A DNA stretch of 7,963 bases from Streptomyces rubellomurinus (GCF_000961885.1 NZ_JZKH01000162.1:1-7963); one strand, 5' to 3'. Shown: positions 1 through 6,757, numbered from the stretch's first letter. A program made the numbers and translations. The notes: a model not told the origin generated them from the sequence alone.

Positions 1-2088
1 CTCGGCGACCGAGGCCGCGCCGCCCCGGGCCGCCGCGACCCGCCCGGCCGACTCCCGCTGCTCGGCGTCGAGTTGCTGCAGCCGGTCGGTCAGCACGGCC
101 GCCCGCTCCTTGGCCTCGCGCAGCTCGTCCAGGCGGCGCGCGCGGTCCTGCGACAGCCGGCCGATCTCCTGCTCGACCCGGCCCAGCGCCTCCGCCGCGC
201 CCAGCGCCTCCCGGTGCTCGTGCTCCAACTCGGCGAGCGCCCGGGCGAGGACGTCGGCACCGTCCGGCCCGGCGGCGCCGGCGGCCGAGGCCTCCCGCAC
301 CCGCAGCGCGGTGAGCGCCTGGTCGGCCTGCCGCCAGACCCGCTCGGCCACATCCAGCGCGCGTGCTGCCCGCTCCTCGTCCTCGGCGCTCACCCGGCCG
401 CCCGGCGCGGCCTGTGCGGGCGCCGGATGCTCGGGCGACCCGCACACCCGGCAGGCCTCGCCCGAGCGCAACCGCTCGGCCAACTCGGCCGCCATGCCCG
501 CCAGTCGGCGGTCCCGGAGGTCGAGGCCGTGCTCGCGGGCGTCCAGCGCGGCGGTGCGCAGGCCCGCCACCCGCGGCTCGGCCGCCGCGATCTCCGCCCG
601 CAGGCCGTCCCGCTCCCGCGCGGCCGCCAGCCGGGCCGCCGACTCGGCGCGACGCCCGTCCAACTGCTCGACCCGGGCCCCGGCCGCCCTGGCCCCGGCC
701 TGCCGCTCCTCCAGCCGGCTCAGCTCGCCCTCGAACTCGGCCAGCCAGTCCTCGGCCTCCTCCGCCAGCTCCTCGGCGCCGCGCAGGTCCGACCCCAACG
801 AACGCTGCTCGGCGGCGAGTTCGGCGCAGCGCCGCTCCTCCGCCCGGGCCGCCTCCAGCCGCACCACCTCGGCCCGCAGCCACCGTTCGGCCCCGGCCAG
901 CTCCTCGGCGCCGGCCTCGGCACCGACGGGGGCGCCCCCGGGGGCCGCCCCGGGCCCAGCGAGTGCTCCGAGCGCCCCGAGTGATCCGAGTGCTCCGAGC
1001 GCACCGGCCAGCGCCTCGCGCCGCTGCCGCTCCGCCGTCCGGGCCCGCCGGTGCGCCTCGGCCGCGCCCTCGCGCAGCCGCAGCGCCGACTCGACGCCGA
1101 CCGCCTGCTGCGCCGCCGCCAGCCGCCGCCCGTCCCGCTCCGCCGCCGGCTCGAACTCCGCCAGCCGCTCGGCCCGGGCCAGCGCCTCCCGGTGACGGCG
1201 CTGCCGCCCGGCCACCTCCTCGGCCGCCTCCCGGGCCTGTTGGGCCGCGCGGTGCGCCGCCTGCGCGCCGTCCAGTGCCGCCTCCGCGACGGCCGCCTGC
1301 TCGGCCGCGCCGCTGCGCAGGATCGCCGCCCAGCCCAGCACCCCGGCGGCCAGGTCCGGCCCGTCGTCCTCGGCCGGCACCCAGCCCTCGGCCGGCTCGG
1401 CACCCGGCCCGGCCGCCTGCTCCGCCTTGCTGACCAGGTCGCGCAGCCGCCGCCGGCCCGCCTGCACGGCGGCCTCCTGGGCGCGCCGCCGCTCGGCCAG
1501 CCAGGACTCCACCAGCCCGTACCGCTCGGTGTCGAACAGCCGCCGCAGCAGCTTGCCGCGCTCCTCCGAGTCCGCCTTCAGGAACCGCGCGAAGTCGCCC
1601 TGCGGCAGCAGCACCACCTGGCAGAACTGGTCCCGGCTCATCCCGATCAGCCGGTGGATCTCCTCCCCGGCCTCCTGGTGCGACTTGCTCAGCGGCCGCC
1701 AGCCGGGCACGCCCGCGCCCGCGTCGGCCGCCCACTCGCGCAGCAGGGTCTGCGCCCGCTCGACGGTGGTGCCGCTGCCGACCTTCTTCGGCCGCCGCTG
1801 CTCCGGCAGCCGGGTGATCTCCAGCCGCCGACCGCCCAGCGTCAACTCCAGCCGCACCTGCGTCAGTTGCTTCGGGTCGGCGTGGTCGCTGCGCAGCCGG
1901 CTCGCCCGGCGGGCGTTCGGCGTCTCGCCGTACAGGGCGAAGCAGACCGCGTCCAACACGCTGCTCTTGCCCGCGCCCGTCGCGCCGCGCAGCAGGAACA
2001 GCCCGCCGGCGGCGAGCGCGTCGAAGTCCACCGTCTCGGTGCCCGCGAACGGGCCGAAGGCGGTGACGGTCAGCCGGTGCAGCCTCAT
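1..2088 (-). CDS. sbcC: SbcC, Rad50-like ATPase of the SbcCD nuclease (partial, C-terminal part beyond the left edge)
   Basis: Seen: an uninterrupted minus-strand frame of 696 codons from the ATG at 2088-2086 to the window edge. The N-terminus MRLHRLTVTAFGPFAG is typical of SbcC. Walker A GATGAGKS lies at residues 35-42, and the Q-loop region QVVLLPQGDFARFL at 157-170. From about residue 190 the protein is a long Ala/Glu/Arg-rich coiled coil. The zinc-hook CRVC is at 546-549 (bases 442-453), followed by the start of the returning coil. Known: SbcC pairs with SbcD to form an ATP-driven nuclease that opens hairpins and trims blocked DNA ends in the cytoplasm. The family is about 1000 residues long, so the signature motif and Walker B lie off the window. 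The start overlaps the sbcD stop as ATGA (2085-2088), which implies translational coupling; no strong separate ribosome binding site is seen. A Gly/Ala-rich break interrupts the coil at about residues 359-395. Confidence 0.95.
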   Translation of the reverse strand, partial: MRLHRLTVTAFGPFAGTETVDFDALAAGGLFLLRGATGAGKSSVLDAVCFALYGETPNARRASRLRSDHADPKQLTQVRLELTLGGRRLEITRLPEQRRPKKVGSGTTVERAQTLLREWAADAGAGVPGWRPLSKSHQEAGEEIHRLIGMSRDQFCQVVLLPQGDFARFLKADSEERGKLLRRLFDTERYGLVESWLAERRRAQEAAVQAGRRRLRDLVSKAEQAAGPGAEPAEGWVPAEDDGPDLAAGVLGWAAILRSGAAEQAAVAEAALDGAQAAHRAAQQAREAAEEVAGRQRRHREALARAERLAEFEPAAERDGRRLAAAQQAVGVESALRLREGAAEAHRRARTAERQRREALAGALGALGSLGALGALAGPGAAPGGAPVGAEAGAEELAGAERWLRAEVVRLEAARAEERRCAELAAEQRSLGSDLRGAEELAEEAEDWLAEFEGELSRLEERQAGARAAGARVEQLDGRRAESAARLAAARERDGLRAEIAAAEPRVAGLRTAALDAREHGLDLRDRRLAGMAAELAERLRSGEACRVCGSPEHPAPAQAAPGGRVSAEDEERAARALDVAERVWRQADQALTALRVREASAAGAAGPDGADVLARALAELEHEHREALGAAEALGRVEQEIGRLSQDRARRLDELREAKERAAVLTDRLQQLDAEQRESAGRVAAARGGAASVAE

Positions 2089-3254
2089 CGCGGCAGGTCC
2101 GCCTTCCGCTCGGCGGACTCCCGCACGCTCTCGAAGCCCTCCCGCAGCCAGCCCAGCTCCTCCGCGCCCGGCTCCGCGCCCGGGCGGACGTGCCGCAGGA
2201 AGCCCTCGGCGATCTCCAGGTCCGCCCGGCCGCCGACCCGCGCCGCGTACGAGCGGACGGGCTCCGTCTCGGTCTCCGCCGGATCGAACAACAACTGCAG
2301 GGTGTGCGGGAACCGGCGGCGCAGACGCTCCATCGGCTCGCTCGGCCGGACGGCGTCGGTGAGCGTCACCTGCACCCAGCAGTCCTCGGCCTGCGCGTAC
2401 TTCTCCTCCGTGAGCAGCGCGTCCAGCGTGTCCCGCAGCGGGGCCAGGCGGCGCGGGACCGGGCAGTCCACCCGCTCCGCCGCCACCGAGCCGTCCGCCG
2501 CGAGGTCCACCAGCCACATCGACTTGCGCTGCTGCGCCTCGGAGAACGAGTACGCGAGCGGCGAGCCGCTGTAGCGCAGGTGCGGGGCCAGCGTCTGGCT
2601 GCCGTGCAGGTGCCCGAGCGCGGCGTAGTGCACGCCGTCGAACACGGAGGCCGGCACCGCGGCCACTCCGCCCACCGCGATGTCCCGCTCGCTGTCGCTC
2701 GCCGCCCCGCCCGTGACGAAGGCGTGCGCCAGCACCACCGCCCGCGTCCCCTCCGGCCGCGCCGCCAGGTCGGCCCGCACCTGGTCCATCGCCGCACCCA
2801 GCACCGCCGCGTGCCCGCCCTTCGCCAGCCCGAAGCGCTCGCGCACCAGCGTCGGCTCCAGGTACGGCAGCCCGTAGACCGCCACCGGCCCGTGCTCGTC
2901 CTCCAGCAGCACCGGCACCGCGCACTCGCCCGGATCCGTCCGCAGGTGCACGCCCGCCCGCCCGATCAGCCCGGCACCCACCCCCAGCCGGCGCGCCGAG
3001 TCGTGGTTGCCGCTGATGAACACCGTGGGCACCCCGAGCCGCGCCAGCCGGTGCAGCACGTCGTCGAACAGCTCCACCGCCTCCAGGCCCGGCAGCGCCC
3101 GGTCGTACACGTCCCCGGCGACCAGCACGGCGTCCACGCGCATGCTGCGGACCACGCCCACCAGGTGGTCCAGGAAGGCGCGCTGGGCGTCGTGCAGGCT
3201 CTCCCGGTGGAACGAGCGGCCGAGATGCCAGTCGGAGGTGTGCAGCAGTCGCAT
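2085..3254 (-). CDS. sbcD: SbcD, Mre11-like nuclease subunit of SbcCD
   Basis: A 389-residue protein of normal family length. The calcineurin-like phosphoesterase motifs occur in order: DWHLG (D8, H10), GDVYD (47-51), GNHD (82-85), the histidine in LAHAF (H177), and GHLHG (H215, H217). These residues bind the two metal ions of the nuclease site. The segment YSGSPLAYSF (228-237) is also characteristic of SbcD/Mre11. The C-terminal part, about 265-389, fits the capping and SbcC-contact region. Known: SbcD gives the 3'-5' exonuclease and hairpin endonuclease activity of the complex. The start at 3254 is chosen because MRLLHTSDWHLG is the conserved N-terminus and a GGGGA sequence lies just upstream on the minus strand; longer versions add only low-quality Arg/Pro/Ala-rich sequence. 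It is first in the operon and overlaps sbcC by four bases. No odd residues are seen in the active site. Confidence 0.97.
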   Translation of the reverse strand: MRLLHTSDWHLGRSFHRESLHDAQRAFLDHLVGVVRSMRVDAVLVAGDVYDRALPGLEAVELFDDVLHRLARLGVPTVFISGNHDSARRLGVGAGLIGRAGVHLRTDPGECAVPVLLEDEHGPVAVYGLPYLEPTLVRERFGLAKGGHAAVLGAAMDQVRADLAARPEGTRAVVLAHAFVTGGAASDSERDIAVGGVAAVPASVFDGVHYAALGHLHGSQTLAPHLRYSGSPLAYSFSEAQQRKSMWLVDLAADGSVAAERVDCPVPRRLAPLRDTLDALLTEEKYAQAEDCWVQVTLTDAVRPSEPMERLRRRFPHTLQLLFDPAETETEPVRSYAARVGGRADLEIAEGFLRHVRPGAEPGAEELGWLREGFESVRESAERKADLPR

Positions 3255-3348
3255 GGTCCCCGACCATAACGCCCACCACTGACAACCCCGCCCGAACCGC
3301 CCGCACCACCGGGCGGGGCCGGGCGCGGCGCTCGGAGGCGCGCCGCAC

Positions 3349-3537
3349 GGGGCGCTGCGGTTGCGTGCGGAGCGTCCGTGGCGGATCGCACGCCTCGGGG
3401 GCAGGGGGGCCGGGTGCACGGCTCCCGACCAGTGCGCCCGGCACGGTCAGGCCCCGCCCGCCTGCAGCCTCGGGGAGGGCGGGCTCCGGGGGTTGCGGGT
3501 GTGCTGCCGGGGCGCTGCGGTTGCGTGCGGAGTGTCC
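3349..3537 (+). repeat. Direct repeat pair, 29 nt, one mismatch
   Basis: Bases 3349-3377 and 3509-3537 are identical except for one C/T difference (3373 versus 3533), a spacing of 160. Each copy contains ggcgctgcggttgcgtgcgg. In the first copy gcgtgcg (3363-3369) can also pair with cgcacgc (3387-3393). The function is unknown; the pair could be a local duplication or binding sites. Confidence 0.8.
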
Positions 3538-3776
3538 CTTGTGGACCGGTCCTCGGTCCGGCGTGCTCGGATTGCCGGGCTCCGGGCTCCGGGCAGGCGC
3601 CGGGGCCGGGGCGGGGTGCCAGGGCCGATCCGCGGATTCGCCGGGTTGCCCGGTTGTGGTGCACGCTCCGCACGTCGCGCCTCTGCGTGAGCTGCGAGGC
3701 TCGGGCGGATGTGCCGCCCGGCGTGCCGCGGCGCCGCTCGGCCGCGCTTCGGAGCCCGCTTCGGCGCCCATGCCAA

Positions 3777-3871
3777 GCGTCGCTCTCGCCTGCGCGAACC
3801 GTCCGGGACGGTGGCACGGCGGCCGGGCGCAGGGCGCGCGTCGCTCTCGCCCGCGCGAACCGTCCGGGACG
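3777..3871 (+). repeat. Direct repeat pair, 34 nt, one mismatch, 61-base period
   Basis: Bases 3777-3810 and 3838-3871 match at 33 of 34 positions, differing at 3791 (T) against 3852 (C). The shared core is gcgcgaaccgtccgggacg. The first copy includes the near-palindrome accgtccgggacggt (3798-3812). The inverse of the core end recurs at 3883-3892. Only two copies exist, so this is not a CRISPR array. Confidence 0.8.
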
Positions 3872-3892
3872 CCGGCCTCGGTGTCCCGGACG
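3861..3892 (+). repeat. Inverted repeat, 10-bp perfect stem
   Basis: The sequence cgtccgggac (3861-3870) pairs perfectly with gtcccggacg (3883-3892) across a 12-base loop. The left arm is the end of the second 34-nt repeat. No T-run follows, and no gene ends nearby, so it is not an obvious terminator; it may be an operator or an RNA structure in a long leader. Confidence 0.6.
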
Positions 3893-4292
3893 GCGCACGG
3901 GGCTTTCGTGCCGCCCGCGAGGAGCGGCGATCCGCTCGGCTGTGATGTCCGATCCCGCCACGGCCACCCACCGGGTGCCCCGCTCGGTCCCGCCCGTCCC
4001 CGGTGTGCCGGGTGGCGCGCCGTGCTTCCGGACGCCGGACCCGGGCCGTTCGTCGGAGCGCTCCGTGCGGCGCTGCGCGGCATCCCGACGCGTCCTCCTC
4101 GCGCGCGACGGCCGGGCGCCTCCGGCCTCCGGCACCGCGCCCCGCTCGCCCGCCCGCGGCCCGCTGCACCGCGCCTGTTCGATTACTCGAGGTGGATTGT
4201 CAGTGGCTCTGTGTATGTTCCTCGACGTCGGCGGCTCTGTGGGGCGGGGCGGCCGGAGATGTCAGTGCTGTTCGAGTGAGCTGGGAGGAACC

Positions 4293-5492
4293 ATGACCGT
4301 ACGGGAGCTGTGGGGCGAGGTCTCCGGGGCGCTGGGCGCCGCGGTGGTGCGGGGCGGGAGGCCGCGGGCGGGCCGGTGGGTGCTGCTCGCCGGGCGCGGG
4401 GCCGGGGCGGGGGTCGGCGGGCCGCGGCCGGGCGGGGCCGGAGGCGTGCCGGCGGGCGGTGCGCCGCCGGGTGGGTGTGCGGGCGGCTCCGGTGCGCGGG
4501 GGCGGCGCGACGGGCGGGCGCGGGGTGCTCCGCCGCCGCAGCCGGTGGCGGTCGCGCTGGCGGTCGAGGCCGCGGACTTCGCCGGGCTGGCGAGGTACGG
4601 GCTGTTCGGCGCGCTGCGGCACCAGGAGTACCTGCGCCGGTCGGAGGAGCAGCTGCGCGCCCTGCACGGGCAGGGCGTGGAGGTGCACCTGAGGGTCTTC
4701 GAGGCGGGGGACTTCGAGGACTACTGCGACGCGCTCGGCCTCGATCCCCGGACGCCGGCCGCCCGGGTCGCGTACGCGGGCGATCCGGAGCTGGCCGGGG
4801 AGCCGTTCGTCTACACGGGGGAGCGGCTGGCCGACCTGGCGCCGGTGCTGCTGGACGACCACCGGGCGAGGGTGCGGATGTCGGTGGCCTGCGCGGCCCT
4901 GCTGGACGCGGTCGGAGACGACCCGGCCGGGCAGCGCCGGCTCACGTCGGTGATGCGGTACGTGACCTCGGCGTACCTGGCGCTGGCCGAGGGCGCGGGG
5001 GAGGGCTGCCACCTGCTGACCCTCCGGTGCCACGGGCCGGAGGACGGCGAGGAGCTGACGTCGGCGGCGGACGTCTGCGTCGAGGCGGGCAGCCTGCGCC
5101 CCGCCGGGCGGGACACCGAGGCGTTCTGCGTCACGCTGGCGGCGGGCGTGGCCGCGGGCGGAGCGGGCGCGGTGCTGCTGCACGGCGACCCGGAGACCGG
5201 GCCGGTGGTGCGCGGCTGGGCGCTGGCCGGCGGGCGGCTGCGGCCGATGACGGTGCACGAGGTGTTCGACGAGCTCGCGGACGACGCCGAGCGCGGGCTG
5301 CCGTTCCCGCCCGGGGTGATGCCGCGGCCGGGGTTCCCGCTGCCGGACGTGCCGCCCGCAGGGCCCTCGTCGTCCGGGCCCTCGTCGTCCGGGCCGCCGC
5401 CGTCCGCACCACCGCCCTCGGGGCGGCCGTCGTCCGGGCCCTCGCGGCCGGGATTCCCCGGACCGCGGAAGGGGGGTGGGCCGCTGGGCTGA
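4293..5492 (+). CDS. Conserved-looking actinobacterial protein of unknown function, 399 residues
   Basis: I do not recognise a named family. The start ATG at 4293 has a good ribosome binding site (gggaggaacc, 4283-4292), and third-position G/C bias begins there and is weak just upstream. Residues 1-33 form a helix and a hydrophobic strand (RWVLLAG). Residues 34-85 are a Gly/Ala/Pro/Arg-rich low-complexity insert. Residues 86-345 look like a folded soluble alpha/beta domain, with VAVALAVEAADF, a charged helix near 108-126 (ALRHQEYLRRSEEQLRALH) and VEVHLRVFEAGDFEDYCDAL at 129-148. Residues 345-399 are a Pro/Ser/Gly-rich disordered tail made partly of five-residue repeats (PSSSG type). There is no signal peptide or membrane segment, so it is probably cytoplasmic. 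The frame continues open after the TGA for 75 codons. It may be co-transcribed with the Nudix gene downstream, though 328 bases separate them. Confidence 0.8.
   Translation: MTVRELWGEVSGALGAAVVRGGRPRAGRWVLLAGRGAGAGVGGPRPGGAGGVPAGGAPPGGCAGGSGARGRRDGRARGAPPPQPVAVALAVEAADFAGLARYGLFGALRHQEYLRRSEEQLRALHGQGVEVHLRVFEAGDFEDYCDALGLDPRTPAARVAYAGDPELAGEPFVYTGERLADLAPVLLDDHRARVRMSVACAALLDAVGDDPAGQRRLTSVMRYVTSAYLALAEGAGEGCHLLTLRCHGPEDGEELTSAADVCVEAGSLRPAGRDTEAFCVTLAAGVAAGGAGAVLLHGDPETGPVVRGWALAGGRLRPMTVHEVFDELADDAERGLPFPPGVMPRPGFPLPDVPPAGPSSSGPSSSGPPPSAPPPSGRPSSGPSRPGFPGPRKGGGPLG
5361..5405 (+). repeat. 15-nt tandem repeat in the coding tail of the 4293 gene
   Basis: The unit gggccctcgtcgtcc occurs perfectly at 5361-5375 and 5376-5390, with a variant gggccgccgccgtcc at 5391-5405 and further degenerate copies up to about 5450. 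In frame it encodes GPSSS-like pentapeptides in the disordered tail. The length is a multiple of three, so copy number can change without frameshift. Confidence 0.85.
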
Positions 5493-5720
5493 TCCACCGT
5501 GCCCGAGGTGCGCGGGCCCGCCGCGTCCGCCGCGTCCGCCATGCGGCGCTGGGGACTGTTCATCGACCGCCTGTTCGGGGAAGATTCGGAGAAGATCAAC
5601 AGCAGGAGCGCGCGGTGCCCCACGCCGCCGCTCCGGCCGCTCCGCTCCGTGCCGTGCCCCGCAGGTCGACCCCTCGCGCCGCCGGTGCGGCGAGCCCGAC
5701 ACCGAGAGGGGGACGCATGA
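5493..5720 (+). other. Open in-frame continuation after the TGA of the 4293 gene; possible small ORF from GTG 5499
   Basis: The frame of the 4293 gene stays open for 75 codons after its TGA (5490-5492), ending at TGA 5718-5720. By my count 65 of the 75 codons end in G or C, and 53 of the first 56 do so. In codons 17-56 (from the ATG at 5541) positions one and two are each only about 60 percent G+C, which is a coding-like pattern. Possible separate starts are GTG 5499, six bases after the stop, or ATG 5541, which encodes MRRWGLFIDRLFGEDSEKIN; neither has a clear ribosome binding site. The bias fades after about 5660. It could be a small coupled gene, a readthrough extension, the remnant of a longer 4293 gene, or chance. 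Confidence 0.3.
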
Positions 5721-5824
5721 ACGAGCGGAGCCGTCTCCTCCCCGTGGCGCCCGCGTGGGTGGGTGCCCCCGCCGGGCGGTGGGAGGCTCCCGGTCGGGCG
5801 GCCGCGGGAGGAGCGGGCGCATGA
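5717..5824 (+). CDS. Possible small ORF (35 residues) overlapping the Nudix start
   Basis: An ATG at 5717 follows a purine-rich gagaggggga (5704-5713) and opens a 35-codon frame beginning MNERSRLLPVAPAWVGAP. Its TGA (5822-5824) overlaps the Nudix ATG as ATGA, the usual sign of translational coupling. Its own ATG also overlaps the TGA of the preceding open frame as ATGA (5717-5720). The third-position G/C fraction is about 28 of 35. No family is recognised and the C-terminal half is Ala/Gly-rich. It could be a leader peptide for the Nudix gene or a chance frame. Confidence 0.3.
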   Translation: MNERSRLLPVAPAWVGAPAGRWEAPGRAAAGGAGA

Positions 5825-6435
5825 GCCGGATCGAGTACAGCGCGGAGGTCGCCGAACTGCTCGGCAGGGTGCGCCGGCGTCCTACGGCGGGCTGGCCGTG
5901 GAGGCCGGGCGAGCAGGTGCCGGACGGGCTGCCGGTGAAGCAGTCCTGGGGGTGGCTGTTCGCGCCGGACGGGCGGGTGCTGACCCTGGTCAACCCCAGG
6001 GACGGGATCTGCTCGCTGCCGGGCGGCTCACTGGAGCCGGAGGACGACGGCGACCCGGGCGCCGCGCTGGTCCGGGAGGCGGGCGAGGAGGCGCAGGCCG
6101 CGATCGGCCGGCCGTACTACCTCGGCTACCTCTACGACCGGGTCGGCTCGGCGAACGGCGGGCACGAGTGCGCGCGGGTCCGGATGACGGCCGCCCTGCG
6201 GGCGGTCGGGCCGAGCGTGGCCGATCCGGCCTCGGGCCGGCACTACCGGCGGCTGCTGGTCGCACCCGGGCTGGCGGTCGAGCTGTTGGGCTGGGGCGAG
6301 GCCGGGCTGCGCCAGGCGCGGGCGGCGGTGGCCGCGGCCGTCCAGCGGCTCGGCGTGCCCGCGGCCGCGAACGAGGCGATCGAGGAACTGCCGGTGGAGG
6401 GCTGCGAGGTCTTCCCCGGCGTCGAGCACCCGTAG
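5821..6435 (+). CDS. Nudix hydrolase
   Basis: The protein has 204 residues; the start ATG at 5821 has a strong ribosome binding site, gggaggag (5806-5813), seven bases upstream. The Nudix region spans about residues 64-93: strand SLPGGSLEPE, then a loop, then the catalytic helix with REAGEE (85-90), whose glutamates bind the metal. Known: Nudix enzymes hydrolyse a nucleoside diphosphate linked to another group, such as damaged dNTPs, NDP-sugars, dinucleotides or NADH. The substrate here cannot be read from the sequence. The box departs from G-x5-E-x7-REUxEExGU: the loop before the helix is a few residues longer (EDDGDPGAA) and the usual xGU end is AQA. The strand GWLFAPDGRVLTLVNP (44-59) precedes it, and a Leu/Ala-rich helical region (about 145-190) closes the domain. 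It is a soluble cytoplasmic protein and may be coupled to the small ORF at 5717. Confidence 0.9.
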   Translation: MSRIEYSAEVAELLGRVRRRPTAGWPWRPGEQVPDGLPVKQSWGWLFAPDGRVLTLVNPRDGICSLPGGSLEPEDDGDPGAALVREAGEEAQAAIGRPYYLGYLYDRVGSANGGHECARVRMTAALRAVGPSVADPASGRHYRRLLVAPGLAVELLGWGEAGLRQARAAVAAAVQRLGVPAAANEAIEELPVEGCEVFPGVEHP

Positions 6436-6448
6436 GCCGGGCGACGCC

Positions 6449-6568
6449 CACCGGTCGCCGCGCCACCGGTCGCCGCGCCGCGCCGCCGGACGCCGCACCA
6501 CCGGTCGCCGCGCCGCGCCGCCGGACGCCACACCGCCGATCGCTGCGCCACACCACCGATCGCCGCGC
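6449..6568 (+). repeat. Degenerate tandem repeat array after the Nudix gene
   Basis: The 15-nt unit caccggtcgccgcgc occurs at 6449-6463, 6464-6478 and 6499-6513. A larger 31-nt block is perfect at 6464-6494 and 6499-6529 (period 35). Degenerate copies follow at 6531-6548 and 6551-6568 with cgatcg replacing cggtcg. Each full unit contains the palindrome accggt. No coding sense is seen in any frame. The array lies directly after the Nudix stop and could act as a termination region, a protein-binding array or a recombination-prone minisatellite. Confidence 0.8.
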
Positions 6569-6746
6569 CGGGCCGCCTGTCCGTTCGCTGACCGGAGGCT
6601 GGCCATGTGTTGGCCTTCGGCTGACCTTGTGCTGACATCTCCACAGAAACCTTTCTACGCGCGATGACCGATGCGCGTCGGCGTACACCCGCGTTGAGCT
6701 GCCGGGATGTGCGCCCCGTGGTCGCGGGTTCACCTCTCTGTTGTCA

Positions 6747-6757
6747 GACGGTCCGTC
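6747..6757 (+). promoter_or_regulatory. Palindrome gacggtccgtc, candidate operator
   Basis: The sequence gacgg-t-ccgtc is a perfect 11-base palindrome. It lies next to ttgtca (6741-6746) and just before tatcct (6760-6765), where a repressor could cover a promoter. Its form is reminiscent of TetR-family operators, but no regulator gene is in the window. This is inferred from sequence form and position only. Confidence 0.35.

Larger units (their letters stand above)
3255..4292. other. Long divergent intergenic region without a convincing gene
   Basis: About 1 kb separates the starts of sbcD (minus) and the 4293 gene (plus). Open frames exist on both strands, but they encode monotonous Arg/Pro/Ala/Gly-rich sequence without recognisable motifs, lack good ribosome binding sites and lose the strong G/C third-position bias of the flanking genes. 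The region does contain two pairs of short direct repeats (3349-3537 and 3777-3871), a 10-bp inverted repeat (3861-3892) and a perfect 12-base palindrome, cggagcgctccg (4054-4065). Both flanking promoters must lie here, but I cannot place either convincingly. A decayed gene or a small RNA cannot be excluded. Confidence 0.6.

Noticed and set aside
73..2574. Long plus-strand frames opposite sbcC and sbcD
   Set aside because: They are shadows of the coding strand; their products are low-complexity and lack motifs, while the minus strand has clear SbcC and SbcD signatures.
3363..3393. Hairpin gcgtgcg/cgcacgc as a terminator
   Set aside because: It has a 17-base loop and lies between divergent gene starts, where no transcript is expected to end.
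3361..3690. A 109-codon plus-strand frame starting with TTG
   Set aside because: It starts inside a direct repeat, has no ribosome binding site, only background third-position G/C, and an Arg/Gly-rich product without motifs.
3777..3871. Possible two-repeat CRISPR array
   Set aside because: There are only two copies, with a 27-base gap, no third unit, no cas genes nearby and a repeat unlike known actinobacterial CRISPR repeats.
3447..4169. A 240-codon minus-strand frame in the intergenic region
   Set aside because: The product is monotonous Arg/Ala/Pro/Gly with no domain-like pattern, as expected from open frames in very GC-rich DNA.
3378..4292. N-terminal extension of the 4293 protein by 305 codons
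   Set aside because: The frame is open, but G/C third-position bias is weak just upstream of 4293 and a good ribosome binding site precedes the ATG at 4293.
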